Counted from the first letter of the stretch, positions 44,294 to 52,781 are shown. The stretch: 57,412 nt of DNA from Bog-793 sp050014835 (GCA_050014835.1 JBEKCO010000006.1:1-57412), one strand, 5' to 3'. Made by a program: numbers and translations. The notes: a model not told the origin generated them from the letters alone.

Positions 44294-44806
44294 GTGGCCG
44301 TGAAGCTCCGCCTCAAGCGGATGGGAAAGAAGAAGCAGCCGACGTATCGGATCGTCGTGGCGGACAGCCGCTCGCCCCGGGACGGGCGGTTCATCGAGGC
44401 CATCGGGACGTACGCGCCGCGCGCGGAACCGTCGCTCATCGAGGTGGACAACGCCAAGGCCGTCGCCTGGTTGGTGAAGGGCGCGAAGGCGAGCGAGACC
44501 GTGCGCAAGATTCTCGAGATCTCCGGCGCGTGGGGCGAGTTCACGGCGGTGAAGCCTGCGAAGCCCGCGAAGCCGGCGCGCAAGAAGAGCGAGGCGGCCA
44601 GGAAACGGGCCGCGGCGAGAAAGCCCACCAAGACGGCGGCGAAGAAGGCGGCGAAGAAGGCGGAAAGAGAGCCGACGAAGAAGCGGGCCGCGACCGTCGA
44701 GGCGCCCGCCGAACCCGAGGCGATGCCCGATGCCGCGGAGGCGACGCCGGATGGCGTCGAGGACAACGCTGAGACGACCGCCGTCGTCGACGGCGGGAAT
44801 GACTGA
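44294..44806 (+). CDS. rpsP: 30S ribosomal protein S16 with long basic/acidic tail
   Basis: 170 aa. The first 85 residues are a standard S16 (VKLRLKRMGKKKQPTYRIVV, DGRFIEAIGTY). The C-terminal half is an Ala/Lys-rich tail (KPAKPAKPARKKSE ... KKAAKKAEREPTKKR) that turns acidic at the end. Actinobacterial S16 often has such tails. GTG start with GAAAGCGAGAAAGACG upstream. Confidence 0.95.
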   Translation: MAVKLRLKRMGKKKQPTYRIVVADSRSPRDGRFIEAIGTYAPRAEPSLIEVDNAKAVAWLVKGAKASETVRKILEISGAWGEFTAVKPAKPAKPARKKSEAARKRAAARKPTKTAAKKAAKKAEREPTKKRAATVEAPAEPEAMPDAAEATPDGVEDNAETTAVVDGGND

Positions 44807-44813
44807 GGAACCA

Positions 44814-45254
44814 ATGGCTTCGGACACGCCAATTTTCGAAGGACCGGACTTCGGCTCGATCGACGACGCCGACGACGTCGACCTCGCCGATGACGCCGAC
44901 CTCGTCGACGATTCCGATGACGTCGAGGTCGACACCGACGAGACCGAAAACGACGAGGAGGGCGGGTACACCGCCGGCACGTTGTCCGACGACGACGCCG
45001 GCAACCGGGTCTCGGGCGGTGTCGCGCGCTCGGTCCTCGAGCACGTCGCCCGGTCCATCGTCGACGATCCGGACGCCGTCGTCGTGAGGGCCGACTCGGG
45101 GCGCAACGGCACGCGGTTCGACCTGCACGTCGCGCCCGGCGACATGGGGCGGATCATCGGCAAGCGCGGCCGGGTCGCGCAGGCGCTGCGCGTGCTCGTC
45201 CGTTCGGCGGCGGCCCGCGACGGATCGGACGCCTCCGTCGACATCGTCGACTGA
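44814..45254 (+). CDS. khpA: KH-domain RNA-binding protein (KhpA-like) with acidic N-terminus
   Basis: 146 aa. Residues about 1-60 are almost pure Asp/Glu (DDADDVDLADDADLVDDSDD), and about 70-146 form a single KH domain with GRIIGKRGRVAQALRVLV containing the GxxG loop. Homologues between rpsP and rimM are KhpA; most are about 80 aa without the acidic arm. ATG 44814 has GAGG six bases upstream; ATG 44799 overlapping the rpsP stop is an alternative. Confidence 0.9.
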   Translation: MASDTPIFEGPDFGSIDDADDVDLADDADLVDDSDDVEVDTDETENDEEGGYTAGTLSDDDAGNRVSGGVARSVLEHVARSIVDDPDAVVVRADSGRNGTRFDLHVAPGDMGRIIGKRGRVAQALRVLVRSAAARDGSDASVDIVD

Positions 45255-45265
45255 CCGGCGCGCAC

Positions 45266-45745
45266 ATGGCGCTCCTCGAGGTCGGCAGGGTCGTGAAACC
45301 CCACGGGCTCGCCGGCGAGGTCGTCGTCGTCTTCGTCTCGAACCGGCCGGAGCGGCTCCAGCCCGGCTCGCGGTTCACCGTCCTCGCGGACGGGGCCGGG
45401 CCGGTGCCGGAGGAGCTCACCATCGCGGCGGTCCGGCCGCAGCGGAGGTGCCACCTCGTCACCTTCGAGGGGGTCACCGACCGTGATGGTGCGGAGCACC
45501 TGCGCGGTGCCGTGCTCGCCGCCGAGCCGCTCGCTGACGAAGCGGCGCTGTTCGTTCACGAGCTCATCGGCGCCGAGGTCGTCGACACCGCCGGCGTCGT
45601 GCGCGGCACGGTGACCGCGGTCGAGGCCAATCCGGCGAGCGACCTCCTCGTCGTCGACGGGTCGCATCTTGTCCCGGTCCGCTTCGTCGTCTCCCACTCG
45701 CCCGGCCGGGTCGTCGTCGACGTTCCCGAGGGGATCTTCGGGTGA
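45266..45745 (+). CDS. rimM: 16S rRNA processing protein RimM
   Basis: 159 aa; assists 30S head maturation with S19. LEVGRVVKPHGLAGEVVV at the N-terminus and VPVRFVVSHSPGRVVVDVPEG near the end of the PRC-barrel domain are standard. Overlaps the trmD start (GTGA at 45742-45745). Confidence 0.95.
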   Translation: MALLEVGRVVKPHGLAGEVVVVFVSNRPERLQPGSRFTVLADGAGPVPEELTIAAVRPQRRCHLVTFEGVTDRDGAEHLRGAVLAAEPLADEAALFVHELIGAEVVDTAGVVRGTVTAVEANPASDLLVVDGSHLVPVRFVVSHSPGRVVVDVPEGIFG

Positions 45746-46608
45746 CGGCGGACGGGGACTCGCCCCCCGGCCGGCGCGCCGTGGCATCCGCGCTGCGCGT
45801 CGAGGTGCTCACGATCTTCCCCGAGCTCGTCTCGAGCTACTGCGCGGGGTCGATCTTCGGGCGGGCGATCCGCGCCGGCACCGTCGAGGTCACCGTGCAC
45901 GACCTCCGGATCGGCGCGACCGACCCTCACCGCTCGGTCGACGACGCGCCCTTCGGCGGCGGCGCTGGGATGGTGCTCGCCCCCGGGCCGGTATTCGCCG
46001 CCGTCGAGGCGATCGCCCCGCTCCGCCCGCTCTACCTCCTCAGCCCCGCCGGACGACGGCTCGACCAGGGCCTCGTCGAGGAACTGCAGACGAAGGGGGA
46101 GTTCTCGCTGCTCTGCGGCCGCTACGAGGGGGTCGACCAGCGCATCGCCGACCACCTCGTCGACGGCGAGATCTCGCTCGGGGACTTCGTGCTCGCTGGA
46201 GGGGAGCTCGCCGCCCTGGCGGTCGTCGAGGCCGTCGCGCGTCTCGTGCCGGGCGTGGTCGGCAACTCGGCGTCGCCCGCCGAGGAGAGCTTCACGACTG
46301 GGCTGCTCGAGTACCCGCAGTACACGCGTCCGGCGGTGTTCCGGGGCTGGGGGGTTCCCGAGGTCCTGCGCGGTGGCGATCACGCCGCCGTGGCCGCCTG
46401 GCGGCGCGCCGCGGCGCTTGCCCGCACGATCGAGCGCCGACCGGACCTCATCGAGGCCCGCGGAGGCCTCGATGAGGACGAGGTGCGGCTGCTCACCGAG
46501 CACGGCTATCCTTTAGACGCTGCAACGCCGCTCGCGACCTCGGTTCGCGCGCGGCGGCGCGCCCCCGCGAAGGAGCCCGACCACGATGAACCCCACCGAC
46601 CTCGTTGA
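45742..46608 (+). CDS. trmD: tRNA (guanine37-N1)-methyltransferase
   Basis: 288 aa, SPOUT fold, acts on G37 of tRNAs reading CNN codons. VEVLTIFPELV, DDAPFGGGAGMVL, LCGRYEGVDQRI and IGDFVLAGGE-like SLGDFVLAGGELA are diagnostic. GTG 45742 overlaps rimM; GTG 45781 closer to the conserved start is also possible. About 30 residues past the usual C-terminus overlap rplS by 23 bases. Confidence 0.95.
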   Translation: MTADGDSPPGRRAVASALRVEVLTIFPELVSSYCAGSIFGRAIRAGTVEVTVHDLRIGATDPHRSVDDAPFGGGAGMVLAPGPVFAAVEAIAPLRPLYLLSPAGRRLDQGLVEELQTKGEFSLLCGRYEGVDQRIADHLVDGEISLGDFVLAGGELAALAVVEAVARLVPGVVGNSASPAEESFTTGLLEYPQYTRPAVFRGWGVPEVLRGGDHAAVAAWRRAAALARTIERRPDLIEARGGLDEDEVRLLTEHGYPLDAATPLATSVRARRRAPAKEPDHDEPHRPR

Positions 46609-46936
46609 CCGCGCGACGCTGCGCGACGACATCCCCGACTTCCGCCCCGGTGACACGGTGAAGGTGCACGTCCGCGTGGTCGAGGGCAACCGTGAGCGGA
46701 TCCAGATCTTCCAGGGTGCCGTGATGCGCCGCCAGGGCTCCGGGGCGCGGGAGACCTTCAGCGTGAGAAAGGTGAGCTTCGGCGTCGGCGTCGAGCGGAC
46801 GTTCCCCGTCCACTCGCCGATCCTCGCCAGGATCGAGGTGGTGTCCGAGGGCGACGTCCGGCGCGCGAAGCTGTACTACCTGCGCGACCGGGTCGGGAAG
46901 GCCGCGAAGATCAAGGAGCGTCGCGCCACGCGCTGA
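46586..46936 (+). CDS. rplS: 50S ribosomal protein L19
   Basis: 116 aa. DIPDFRPGDTVKVHVRVVEGN, ERIQIFQGAVMRRQGSG and the RRAKLYYLRDR C-terminus are the L19 pattern. ATG within the end of trmD, preceded by GAAGGAG. Last gene of the ffh-rplS unit. Confidence 0.97.
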   Translation: MNPTDLVDRATLRDDIPDFRPGDTVKVHVRVVEGNRERIQIFQGAVMRRQGSGARETFSVRKVSFGVGVERTFPVHSPILARIEVVSEGDVRRAKLYYLRDRVGKAAKIKERRATR

Positions 46937-46971
46937 ACCGGTGATCGGAGGCTGGCGATGAGGAGCCGACG

Positions 46972-47268
46972 TTGAGCGCCGAAGAGGACCTGGACCAGTT
47001 CGAGGCGGAGATCGAGCTCGCGCTGTACCAGGAGTACCGCGCGGTGCTGCCGATGTTCCGCTACGTCGTCGAGACCGAGCGCCGCTTCTACCTCGCGAAC
47101 GAGGTGACGGTGACCCCCCACGAGGGTGCCGGGGCGACGCACTTCGAGGTCGAGCTCGGTGACGCCTGGGTGTGGGACATGTACCGCCCCGCCCGCTTCG
47201 TTGCGTCGGTGAAGGTGGTCACCTTCCGGGACGTGAACGTCGAGGCGCTGCCGGAGAAGGAGATCTGA
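46972..47268 (+). CDS. DUF2469 family protein
   Basis: 98 aa, conserved actinobacterial protein of unknown function. EEDLDQFEAEIELALYQEYR and VVETERRFYLANEV match the family; the C-terminus VWDMYRPARFV also fits. TTG start with GAGGAG eight bases upstream. In most actinobacteria lepB and rnhB lie between rplS and this gene; here they are missing. Confidence 0.9.
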   Translation: MSAEEDLDQFEAEIELALYQEYRAVLPMFRYVVETERRFYLANEVTVTPHEGAGATHFEVELGDAWVWDMYRPARFVASVKVVTFRDVNVEALPEKEI

Positions 47269-47269
47269 G

Positions 47270-47282
47270 GCCCGACCCGGGC
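47270..47282. terminator. Short hairpin between converging DUF2469 and DUF2510 genes
   Basis: GCCCG-ACC-CGGGC directly after the DUF2469 stop, in the 25-base gap between two converging genes. Only five paired bases and no T-run; a weak candidate. Confidence 0.25.
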
Positions 47283-47293
47283 GTCCGCGCCGC

Positions 47294-47821
47294 CTAGAGC
47301 GGGTCGGTCGCGACCTTGCCGTCGTCGGCGACATTCTCGGTCCAACTCCGACCGTCCCAGTAGCGCATGGCGTGCCGGCCGGTGGCGTCGGCGTACCAGC
47401 CGAAAAGCGGTGGCTGACCCGACCCGTCGTCGGGGGGCGCGAACGCCGGCGCGATCGAGCTCGGCCCCGGGGCGATCTCGATCGGCGGGATGGTGTCGGT
47501 CGCCGTGGCCCGCGAGCCGCCGAAGGCGAACTCGCTCCTCGCCGGCTGGGGGCCCACAGGGGTCGGGCTCGGGCGGGGCTGCGGACGCGTCGTGAACTCG
47601 GCGACGAGCTCGAGGATGATTCCGAACGGCTGGAGGATCGCGCAGACGAAAGCCCAGACGATCGAGGGGAGCCGCCACGGGGTGACCCCGCGCATCATCT
47701 GGTGCCGCGTCGAGATGCGGTAGCCGAGAACCGCGAATACCACGGCGAAGACTGCCGAGAGTGCGAGCTCACCGCTGCTGCCGCCGTATCCGAAGGAATT
47801 GAGGCCAACCGCCCCGTTCAC
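47294..47821 (-). CDS. Membrane protein with C-terminal DUF2510 domain
   Basis: 175 aa. Two hydrophobic helices near residues 18-36 and 50-72 (ELALSAVFAVVFAVLGY, IVWAFVCAILQPFGII), then a Pro-rich linker, then GWYADATGRHAMRYWDGRSWTENV, the DUF2510 motif. DUF2510 is a short Trp/Tyr-rich module at the ends of many actinobacterial membrane proteins; function unknown. Confidence 0.78.
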   Translation of the reverse strand: MNGAVGLNSFGYGGSSGELALSAVFAVVFAVLGYRISTRHQMMRGVTPWRLPSIVWAFVCAILQPFGIILELVAEFTTRPQPRPSPTPVGPQPARSEFAFGGSRATATDTIPPIEIAPGPSSIAPAFAPPDDGSGQPPLFGWYADATGRHAMRYWDGRSWTENVADDGKVATDPL

Positions 47822-47924
47822 GAGGTTTCTCCGTCGCCTGTGCGTCGTCTGTGCGCGCGCCGCTCTCCCCGATTCTACCGTCCCGGTCGGTGTTTCCTGG
47901 CCGGTCCTCCCGGCGAAGATGCGC

Positions 47925-48182
47925 CTACCAGCCCAGTTCGCGCGTCGCGCGCCGCTCCCAGCACGATCCGTGCCAGTGGCGGCGCTCCGACGGGTCGGCG
48001 AGCGGGACGACGACGACGTGGCCGACGCCCGGGGCGATCTCCTGCCGGCAGCCCGGGCAGCGGTAGGGCTTCAGGGCGGCGTGGGGCTGGATCGACCGGA
48101 TCTCGGCGGTCCGCCCGGTGAGCGGGTCACGGACGAACACGGCGGGGACGTGTCGCGAACCTTTCGAGCGCGGACGGGCCAC
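47925..48182 (-). CDS. Small conserved Cys/His protein
   Basis: 85 aa. YRCPGCRQEIAPGVGHVVVVP and RRHWHGSCWERR give a CPGC ... H ... HWH..CW pattern, likely a single zinc site. Similar small proteins of unknown function are widespread in actinobacteria. GTG start at 48180-48182. Divergent from the luciferase-like gene. Confidence 0.7.
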   Translation of the reverse strand: MARPRSKGSRHVPAVFVRDPLTGRTAEIRSIQPHAALKPYRCPGCRQEIAPGVGHVVVVPLADPSERRHWHGSCWERRATRELGW

Positions 48183-48236
48183 GGGGCATTATCGCCGCCG
48201 CGAACCCGCGACCGGGCGCATGCCCTCCCGATTCGC

Positions 48237-48242
48237 TACAAC
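48237..48242 (+). promoter_or_regulatory. Candidate -10 box, leaderless, for luciferase-like gene
   Basis: TACAAC six bases before the GTG at 48249. It supports 48249 as the start among three in-frame GTGs (48249, 48258, 48264). Confidence 0.4.
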
Positions 48243-48248
48243 GTCGGG

Positions 48249-49076
48249 GTGGGCATCGTGACGGTGGGCGTCCGGTTCTGCCTCTCCGCGCCCGAGGGTT
48301 CCGGCCCGTCGCCTGACGGTGACGTGAGTGCCGTCGTGCGCCTGGCGGTGGCGGCCGAGCGGGCGGGCGCCGACGCCGTCCTTGTCGATCGTGGCCGCGG
48401 GCCCGTCGACCCGTTCGTCGTCCTCGGTGCGCTCGCGGCCGTGACGGACCGGGCGCTCCTCGGCTGGGTCGCGACGCCGGTCGACGAGCGACACCCCGCG
48501 GTGCTCGCGAAGACCGTCGCCGCGCTCGACGTGTGCTCGGCGGGCCGCGCGCTGGCCTGCCTCGGGGCCGGCGCCCGGCGACCCCGAGGCGGCCTCGACG
48601 AGCTCGGGGAGGCGCTCGACGTCGTCCGTTTGATGCTCGAGGTGCCGGCTCCGACGTACGCCGGACGGCACTTCTCGGTGAGCGGCGCCTGGAATGAGCC
48701 GCGTTCTCGGCGCACGACCCCGGTGCCGGTCGGCGTGCTCGTTCCGGCCGTTCACGGGGCGCCGCCCTTCGCAGCGGGCGATCTCGTCGACGTCGCCGTC
48801 CGGCACGCCAACTGTTGTTTCGTCGAGTTCGGCGCGGGCGACCGCCGTCAGCGCGACGTCACGCGCCGGATCGCGGTGCCCAACTTCCCGGTCGTCGCGA
48901 TCGTCGGGGTGGGTAAGGACGCTTCACCCGGCGCCGTCGCGCGCGCCGCGGCGCGCGCTCTCGATCACGGTTGCGGCGGCGTGGTCCTCGACTGGCGGCG
49001 CGCGCCGACGCCCGGCTTCGTCACCGAGACCGTGGCGGCCGTCGGCGCGGTCGTGCGGCGTGACGTCATCGCGTGA
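48249..49076 (+). CDS. Luciferase-like (F420/FMN) oxidoreductase family protein
   Basis: 275 aa TIM-barrel of the bacterial luciferase-like superfamily. VVRLAVAAERAGADAVLVDRG, LLGWVATPVDERHPAVLAKTVAALDVCSAGRALACLGAG (family blocks of the FMN/F420-dependent group, here split for clarity by position about 30-110), and LDELGEALDVVRLML. It is shorter than typical family members (about 300-340 aa). The glycine-rich cofactor loop looks weak, so activity is uncertain. Confidence 0.75.
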   Translation: MGIVTVGVRFCLSAPEGSGPSPDGDVSAVVRLAVAAERAGADAVLVDRGRGPVDPFVVLGALAAVTDRALLGWVATPVDERHPAVLAKTVAALDVCSAGRALACLGAGARRPRGGLDELGEALDVVRLMLEVPAPTYAGRHFSVSGAWNEPRSRRTTPVPVGVLVPAVHGAPPFAAGDLVDVAVRHANCCFVEFGAGDRRQRDVTRRIAVPNFPVVAIVGVGKDASPGAVARAAARALDHGCGGVVLDWRRAPTPGFVTETVAAVGAVVRRDVIA

Positions 49077-49085
49077 CGCCCGGTT

Positions 49086-49841
49086 TCAGCCCTTGATCGT
49101 CGAGGTGATGAGTTTCGCCATCGCCTTGGCGCCGATCCCACCGATCACCATGTGGACGCCGTCGGATCCGAACCAGTCGGGATTCGCGTCGGCGAGCGCG
49201 TTGAAGTTCGCGAGCCGGGCGTTGGCGTACTTCGGCACCTCCTGCTCGAGCACCGCGTTCACCGACTGGGACCAGCTGTAGCTCGGCGGGAGGTGCACCG
49301 TCACGAAGACGACGAGCGAGGCCTTGGCGAGGACGGCCATCATCGCCTGGAACTGGGAGTCCGTGATCGGTCCGTTCGTGCCGAGGTCGATCACGACGGT
49401 CGCACCGAGCTTGTCCTCCGCCTTCAGTTGCGCGGCGAGCGCGACGCCTGCGTCCCACTGGCGGCTCACCTCGGTCTCGATGTCGATGCCCGGGATGTCG
49501 GCCGCGAGATCGGGTGCGGCGTCGAGCATGACCGAGTCACCGATCGCCGTGACGTGGCCGGCGACGAAACCCGGTGCCGTCGTCGTGGTCGTCGTGGCGG
49601 GCACGGTCGTCGTCGGACCCGGGCCCGTGCCCCAGACACAGGCGATGTAGCGGACCTTCTTGCCGTCGACCGTGTGGAACCGGAAGCGCTTGTAGTAGTG
49701 CGCGCGGCAATGTCGGGCGCTCCCGAGCGGATAGGGCGGGTGCGAGGCGGCCGATGCGGCCGGGCAGGTCGCGGCGGGCAGCGCGAGCAGGAGCGCGACG
49801 GCGAGGACGGGCACCGGCTTTCTCGATGACGGCATGTTCAC
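49086..49841 (-). CDS. Secreted SGNH-type hydrolase/acyltransferase domain protein
   Basis: 251 aa with a signal peptide (VLAVALLLALPAATCPAASA). After a small Cys-containing region and a Thr-rich linker (TTTVPATTTTTTAP), an SGNH domain starts at about 95: AIGDSVMLDA (nucleophile Ser), DLGTNGP (Asn) and GSDGVHM (Asp/His). It resembles the extracytoplasmic SGNH domain of OafA-type acyltransferases, without the membrane part. Likely modifies a wall or surface glycan. Confidence 0.83.
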   Translation of the reverse strand: MNMPSSRKPVPVLAVALLLALPAATCPAASAASHPPYPLGSARHCRAHYYKRFRFHTVDGKKVRYIACVWGTGPGPTTTVPATTTTTTAPGFVAGHVTAIGDSVMLDAAPDLAADIPGIDIETEVSRQWDAGVALAAQLKAEDKLGATVVIDLGTNGPITDSQFQAMMAVLAKASLVVFVTVHLPPSYSWSQSVNAVLEQEVPKYANARLANFNALADANPDWFGSDGVHMVIGGIGAKAMAKLITSTIKG

Positions 49842-49907
49842 GCTCGGGCCTCGCGATCTCGTCGGTGCCGCTTTGCGTGCGAGCGTAGCCAGGCCCGTCG
49901 GGGTCCG

Positions 49908-49947
49908 GCGGGCGTCACGATGCTCTCGTGTCTTCGGCGACGCCCGC
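49908..49947. terminator. Inverted repeat downstream of the class IV aminotransferase gene
   Basis: GCGGGCGTC (49908-49916) and GACGCCCGC (49939-49947) pair perfectly over nine bases around a 22-base loop. It lies in the 220-base gap after the minus-strand aminotransferase gene and before the SGNH gene. A terminator or leader hairpin is possible; no other signal was seen in the gap. Confidence 0.35.
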
Positions 49948-50061
49948 TGCCCGGTTGCCTCGGCGCCGACCCGGCGGGCGCGCGACCATCCCGGGACGGG
50001 CGAAGCTCTGGTGCGGGGGGTGCGGCGAACAGAGGGGACGGCTCAGCCGCCGACCCGCCCC

Positions 50062-50892
50062 CTAGGGGTCGATCTCGTCGGCGAGCAGCGCGGCGTAGAC
50101 GCCGGCCGCCTTCCTCGTCTCGGGACCGCCGACCGTCGCGACCTTCTTGTCACCGATCATCGCGATCGGCTGGATGCCGCGCAGCGTCGAGGAGAGGAAG
50201 GCCTCGTCGATGTCGGCCGTGACGAAGCGGGAAAGTGGCACGTCGCGCTCCGCGCCACCGTGCCTCTCGAGCACGAGGGCACGGGTCACGCCCTCGAGCA
50301 GGCCCGAGGACGGCGGGGGCGTGAGAAGCTCACCGTCGACGACGACGAAGACGTTCGAGCCGGTCCCCTCGCAGAGCATGCCGGCCGTGTTGCCGAAGAT
50401 GGCCTCGTCGGCGCCGACCTCGTGCGCTCGTTCGAGCGCGAGGGCGTTCTCGGCGTACGACGTCGTCTTCAGCCCGAGAAGCGCGCTGTGCTCGTTGCGG
50501 GGCCAGGGGACGACGAGCACCGAGGACGGTTCGTCGAAGGACTCGAACGGGTCGGCGGCGACGACGAGCGTCGGCGGTTCGGTCCCCCGTCCCGAACCGA
50601 GCGGCCCGGACCCGGAGGTGACGGTGATCCGGATCCGCCCGAGGGAGAACTCCGCCGTGTCGACGACGGCGGCGACCGCCCGGGCGATGTCGTCCGAGGG
50701 GACCGGGGTGATGCCCAGTCCGCGCGTCGAGTGTTCCAGACGGGCGAGGTGCCGGCTCAGTGCGAAGGCGTGTCCTTCGTGGAGCAGGATGGTCTCGAAG
50801 ACCCCGTCACCGACGACGAGTCCGTGGTCGAACACCGAAACGGTCGCGTTCTCCTGGGAGACAAGAGCGCCATTGACGTAGACGAGTGGCAT
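50062..50892 (-). CDS. Class IV aminotransferase (PabC / D-amino acid or branched-chain type)
   Basis: 276 aa PLP enzyme. YVNGALVSQENATVSVFDHGLVVGDGVFETIL is the N-terminal block in pieces (residues 5-36); LKTTSYAENALAL carries the PLP lysine region; NTAGMLCEGTGSNVFVV the E-G-x-x-x-N motif; LLEGVTRALVLE the second phosphate block. The length suits aminodeoxychorismate lyase or D-alanine transaminase rather than IlvE (about 300-360). Exact reaction unresolved. Confidence 0.85.
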   Translation of the reverse strand: MPLVYVNGALVSQENATVSVFDHGLVVGDGVFETILLHEGHAFALSRHLARLEHSTRGLGITPVPSDDIARAVAAVVDTAEFSLGRIRITVTSGSGPLGSGRGTEPPTLVVAADPFESFDEPSSVLVVPWPRNEHSALLGLKTTSYAENALALERAHEVGADEAIFGNTAGMLCEGTGSNVFVVVDGELLTPPPSSGLLEGVTRALVLERHGGAERDVPLSRFVTADIDEAFLSSTLRGIQPIAMIGDKKVATVGGPETRKAAGVYAALLADEIDP

Positions 50893-50899
50893 GGCTCCT

Positions 50900-50905
50900 A
50901 CACTA
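50900..50905 (-). promoter_or_regulatory. Candidate -10 box for aminotransferase gene
   Basis: Minus strand TAGTGT seven bases before the ATG at 50890-50892. AGGAG also lies there, so a short leader with a ribosome site is equally possible. Confidence 0.3.
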
Positions 50906-50992
50906 CGGGGTTCCTCGTGTTAGAGAAAAACGGCCTTTCGAGCGGTTTCGGTCCGACAAACGTCGCGCGCAAGTGGACCGCGTTCGGGCGCC

Positions 50993-51868
50993 TCAGATCT
51001 CTTCGATCTCCTGGTTCTCCTGGAGCGAGGCGTACTCGCCGGTGTCCGCCGTGAGCTCCTCGCGCACGATCTCGATGTCCTCGCGGTGGGTGATCCCGAT
51101 ACAGCGGGCCCCGGTGTTGACGACGCGCACGTTGACGGTGCCCTGCGCGACGAGGTCGCCGATCACCTTGGGAAGAAGGAGCTCGTGCTCGTCGGTCCCA
51201 GGATCGAACTCGGCGAGTGCGGCGTCAAGATGGTCGAGGATCCCGGGGTGGAACCCCCAGAGGTTCATCGAGACCCGCTCTGATCCCGGCAGGAGCCGCG
51301 GTTGCGGCTCGGGCGCCCGCTCGTCGGTGGCGATCGGCACGGCGACGAAGCGTCCGTCCTCGAGCAGCGTCACCTGGTGTTCGGAGATCCGGACGAGGAA
51401 CCCGCCGCCGTCGGCCTCGCACAGGCCGCGTTTCACCGTCGCGTCGGTGAGCACGGTGCGCACGAGCTCGTAGGCGACGAGGACGTGGGTGTCGTTGGCG
51501 GTGCCCGTGCGGAAATGGTCGAGGACGACCCGCAGCGCCGCCTCGCCGTAGATGTCGTCGGCGTTCGCCACCCCGAACGGGCCGCGGATCACGGGTCGTG
51601 CCGCGGCGACGGCCTGGGCCGTGCCGGGGATCGGTGGCTGGCAGACGAAGTCGACCGGGAGGGAGGCGGGCCACCGAGCGCCGACGTGGCGCTCCATCTT
51701 GGCGCGGATCTCCTCGCGCACAATGAGCACGACGCCGTCGTACCCGCAGGATGCGGCGGCACGCGCCGTATAGTCCATAATGGCTTCGTCGTGAGGCCCG
51801 ACCGGGGCGAGCTGCTTCAGGCCCCCGTAGCGGGTGCCGTGACCGGCCGCGAGGATGACGAGCTGCAC
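50993..51868 (-). CDS. Nucleotidyltransferase family protein
   Basis: 291 aa. VILAAGHGTRYGGLKQLAPVG is the NTP-transferase loop; GVANADDIYGEAAL contains the metal-binding aspartates; MNLWGFHPGILDHL follows. Related to glucose-1-phosphate nucleotidyltransferases, but NTP and sugar are not clear. GTG start, with TAGGAT six bases upstream. Not part of the heptose operon, about 40 kb away. Ends 100 bases from the next start. Confidence 0.82.
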   Translation of the reverse strand: MQLVILAAGHGTRYGGLKQLAPVGPHDEAIMDYTARAAASCGYDGVVLIVREEIRAKMERHVGARWPASLPVDFVCQPPIPGTAQAVAAARPVIRGPFGVANADDIYGEAALRVVLDHFRTGTANDTHVLVAYELVRTVLTDATVKRGLCEADGGGFLVRISEHQVTLLEDGRFVAVPIATDERAPEPQPRLLPGSERVSMNLWGFHPGILDHLDAALAEFDPGTDEHELLLPKVIGDLVAQGTVNVRVVNTGARCIGITHREDIEIVREELTADTGEYASLQENQEIEEI

Positions 51869-51874
51869 TGCGCG

Positions 51875-51880
51875 ATCCTA
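51875..51880 (-). promoter_or_regulatory. Candidate -10 box, leaderless, for nucleotidyltransferase gene
   Basis: Minus strand TAGGAT six bases before the GTG at 51866-51868, with no ribosome site between. Confidence 0.4.
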
Positions 51881-51935
51881 AGTCGTGGCCACGCGGCGGT
51901 GGTAGGAACCGGATGGGCGCGGACAAGGAGTCGTG

Positions 51936-52361
51936 ATGGCGATGACAGGTGGAGGAGGCCAGTCGGAGGGCGCTGTGCCTGAGTCCGGGAACGCCCCGGC
52001 CGGCTCGGCGCCGACCGCGACCGAGAAGCCGGCGACCGCGCAACTCCCGCCGGAGGAACTCGAGAGCCGCCGCGCCGCCCTCGCCGAGCTCATGGAGCTC
52101 ATGAGCGAGGCCGTCCAGCAGGATGGAGGCGACCTCGTGCTCTCCGGCGTCGACTACGAGCAGGGAATCGTCGAGGTCGAGCTGCAGGGGGCCTGCGGAT
52201 CCTGTGCGATCTCTTCGATGACGCTGCGATCGGGTGTCGAGCGGATGCTGAAGGAACGCCTCAGCTGGGTGCGCGAGGTGCGGGGCGAGGTCGACGAGTC
52301 CCTCGACTACCACGAGAGCGCGTCACTCGGGCGCGGCGCGTACGTGCCGAAGTACTACTAG
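51936..52361 (+). CDS. nfuA: NifU C-terminal-domain (Nfu) Fe-S scaffold/carrier protein
   Basis: 141 aa. The Nfu domain (about 50-120) shows ELMSEAVQQDGGDLVL and GACGSCAISSMTLRSGVERML, whose CxxC binds the transferred [4Fe-4S] cluster. The first 45 residues are a low-complexity Gly/Ala/Pro region; the end is DYHESASLGRGAYVPKYY. ATG 51936 follows AAGGAG by six bases; GTG 51933 and ATG 51942 are alternatives. Likely works with the SUF operon at 21.7 kb. Confidence 0.92.
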   Translation: MAMTGGGGQSEGAVPESGNAPAGSAPTATEKPATAQLPPEELESRRAALAELMELMSEAVQQDGGDLVLSGVDYEQGIVEVELQGACGSCAISSMTLRSGVERMLKERLSWVREVRGEVDESLDYHESASLGRGAYVPKYY

Positions 52362-52412
52362 GAACCACGCCGCGGGTAGACCCAGCATGCCGCTGGCTCA
52401 GAGGCTGCGCGG

Positions 52413-52610
52413 TCAGGTGGTTGCATCGCGCTTCGTCAACCGCGGGGACGCTCCGATCTCGGCGTCTAACGCCTTTTCCCAGCGTGGCATCGGGTGGGTG
52501 AGCCAGCCGACGAGTCCCGCTGCCACGAAGAGCAAGGCTCCCCACCTGTAGCCGTAGGCGCAGGAGATGCACCCGAGGGCGATCAGCCGGAGAGCAACAA
52601 GAACGCGCAC
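52413..52610 (-). CDS. Possible small membrane protein
   Basis: 65 aa from a GTG. Hydrophobic segments RVLVALRLIALGCISCAY and WGALLFVAAGLVGWLTH suggest two short helices, followed by PMPRWEKALDAEIG. The frame is open upstream to 52697, but that part is Arg-rich and unlikely. Weak ribosome site. No family recognised. Confidence 0.45.
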   Translation of the reverse strand: MRVLVALRLIALGCISCAYGYRWGALLFVAAGLVGWLTHPMPRWEKALDAEIGASPRLTKRDATT

Positions 52611-52781
52611 AGCCGCAACGCCTTTGACGTGGCGCCGTCCAAACCTCGAAACGCGGCGTCTAATGCACCGCGGAACGGTCTTGGTCGATGCCTGCATCGG
52701 ACCGTATCCCTGGTGTCGGAGTGCCCGGTTGTGGGACTCCTGTTCGATCGTCTCGGCTTTCGCGCCGATCCGCGCAGCCTC

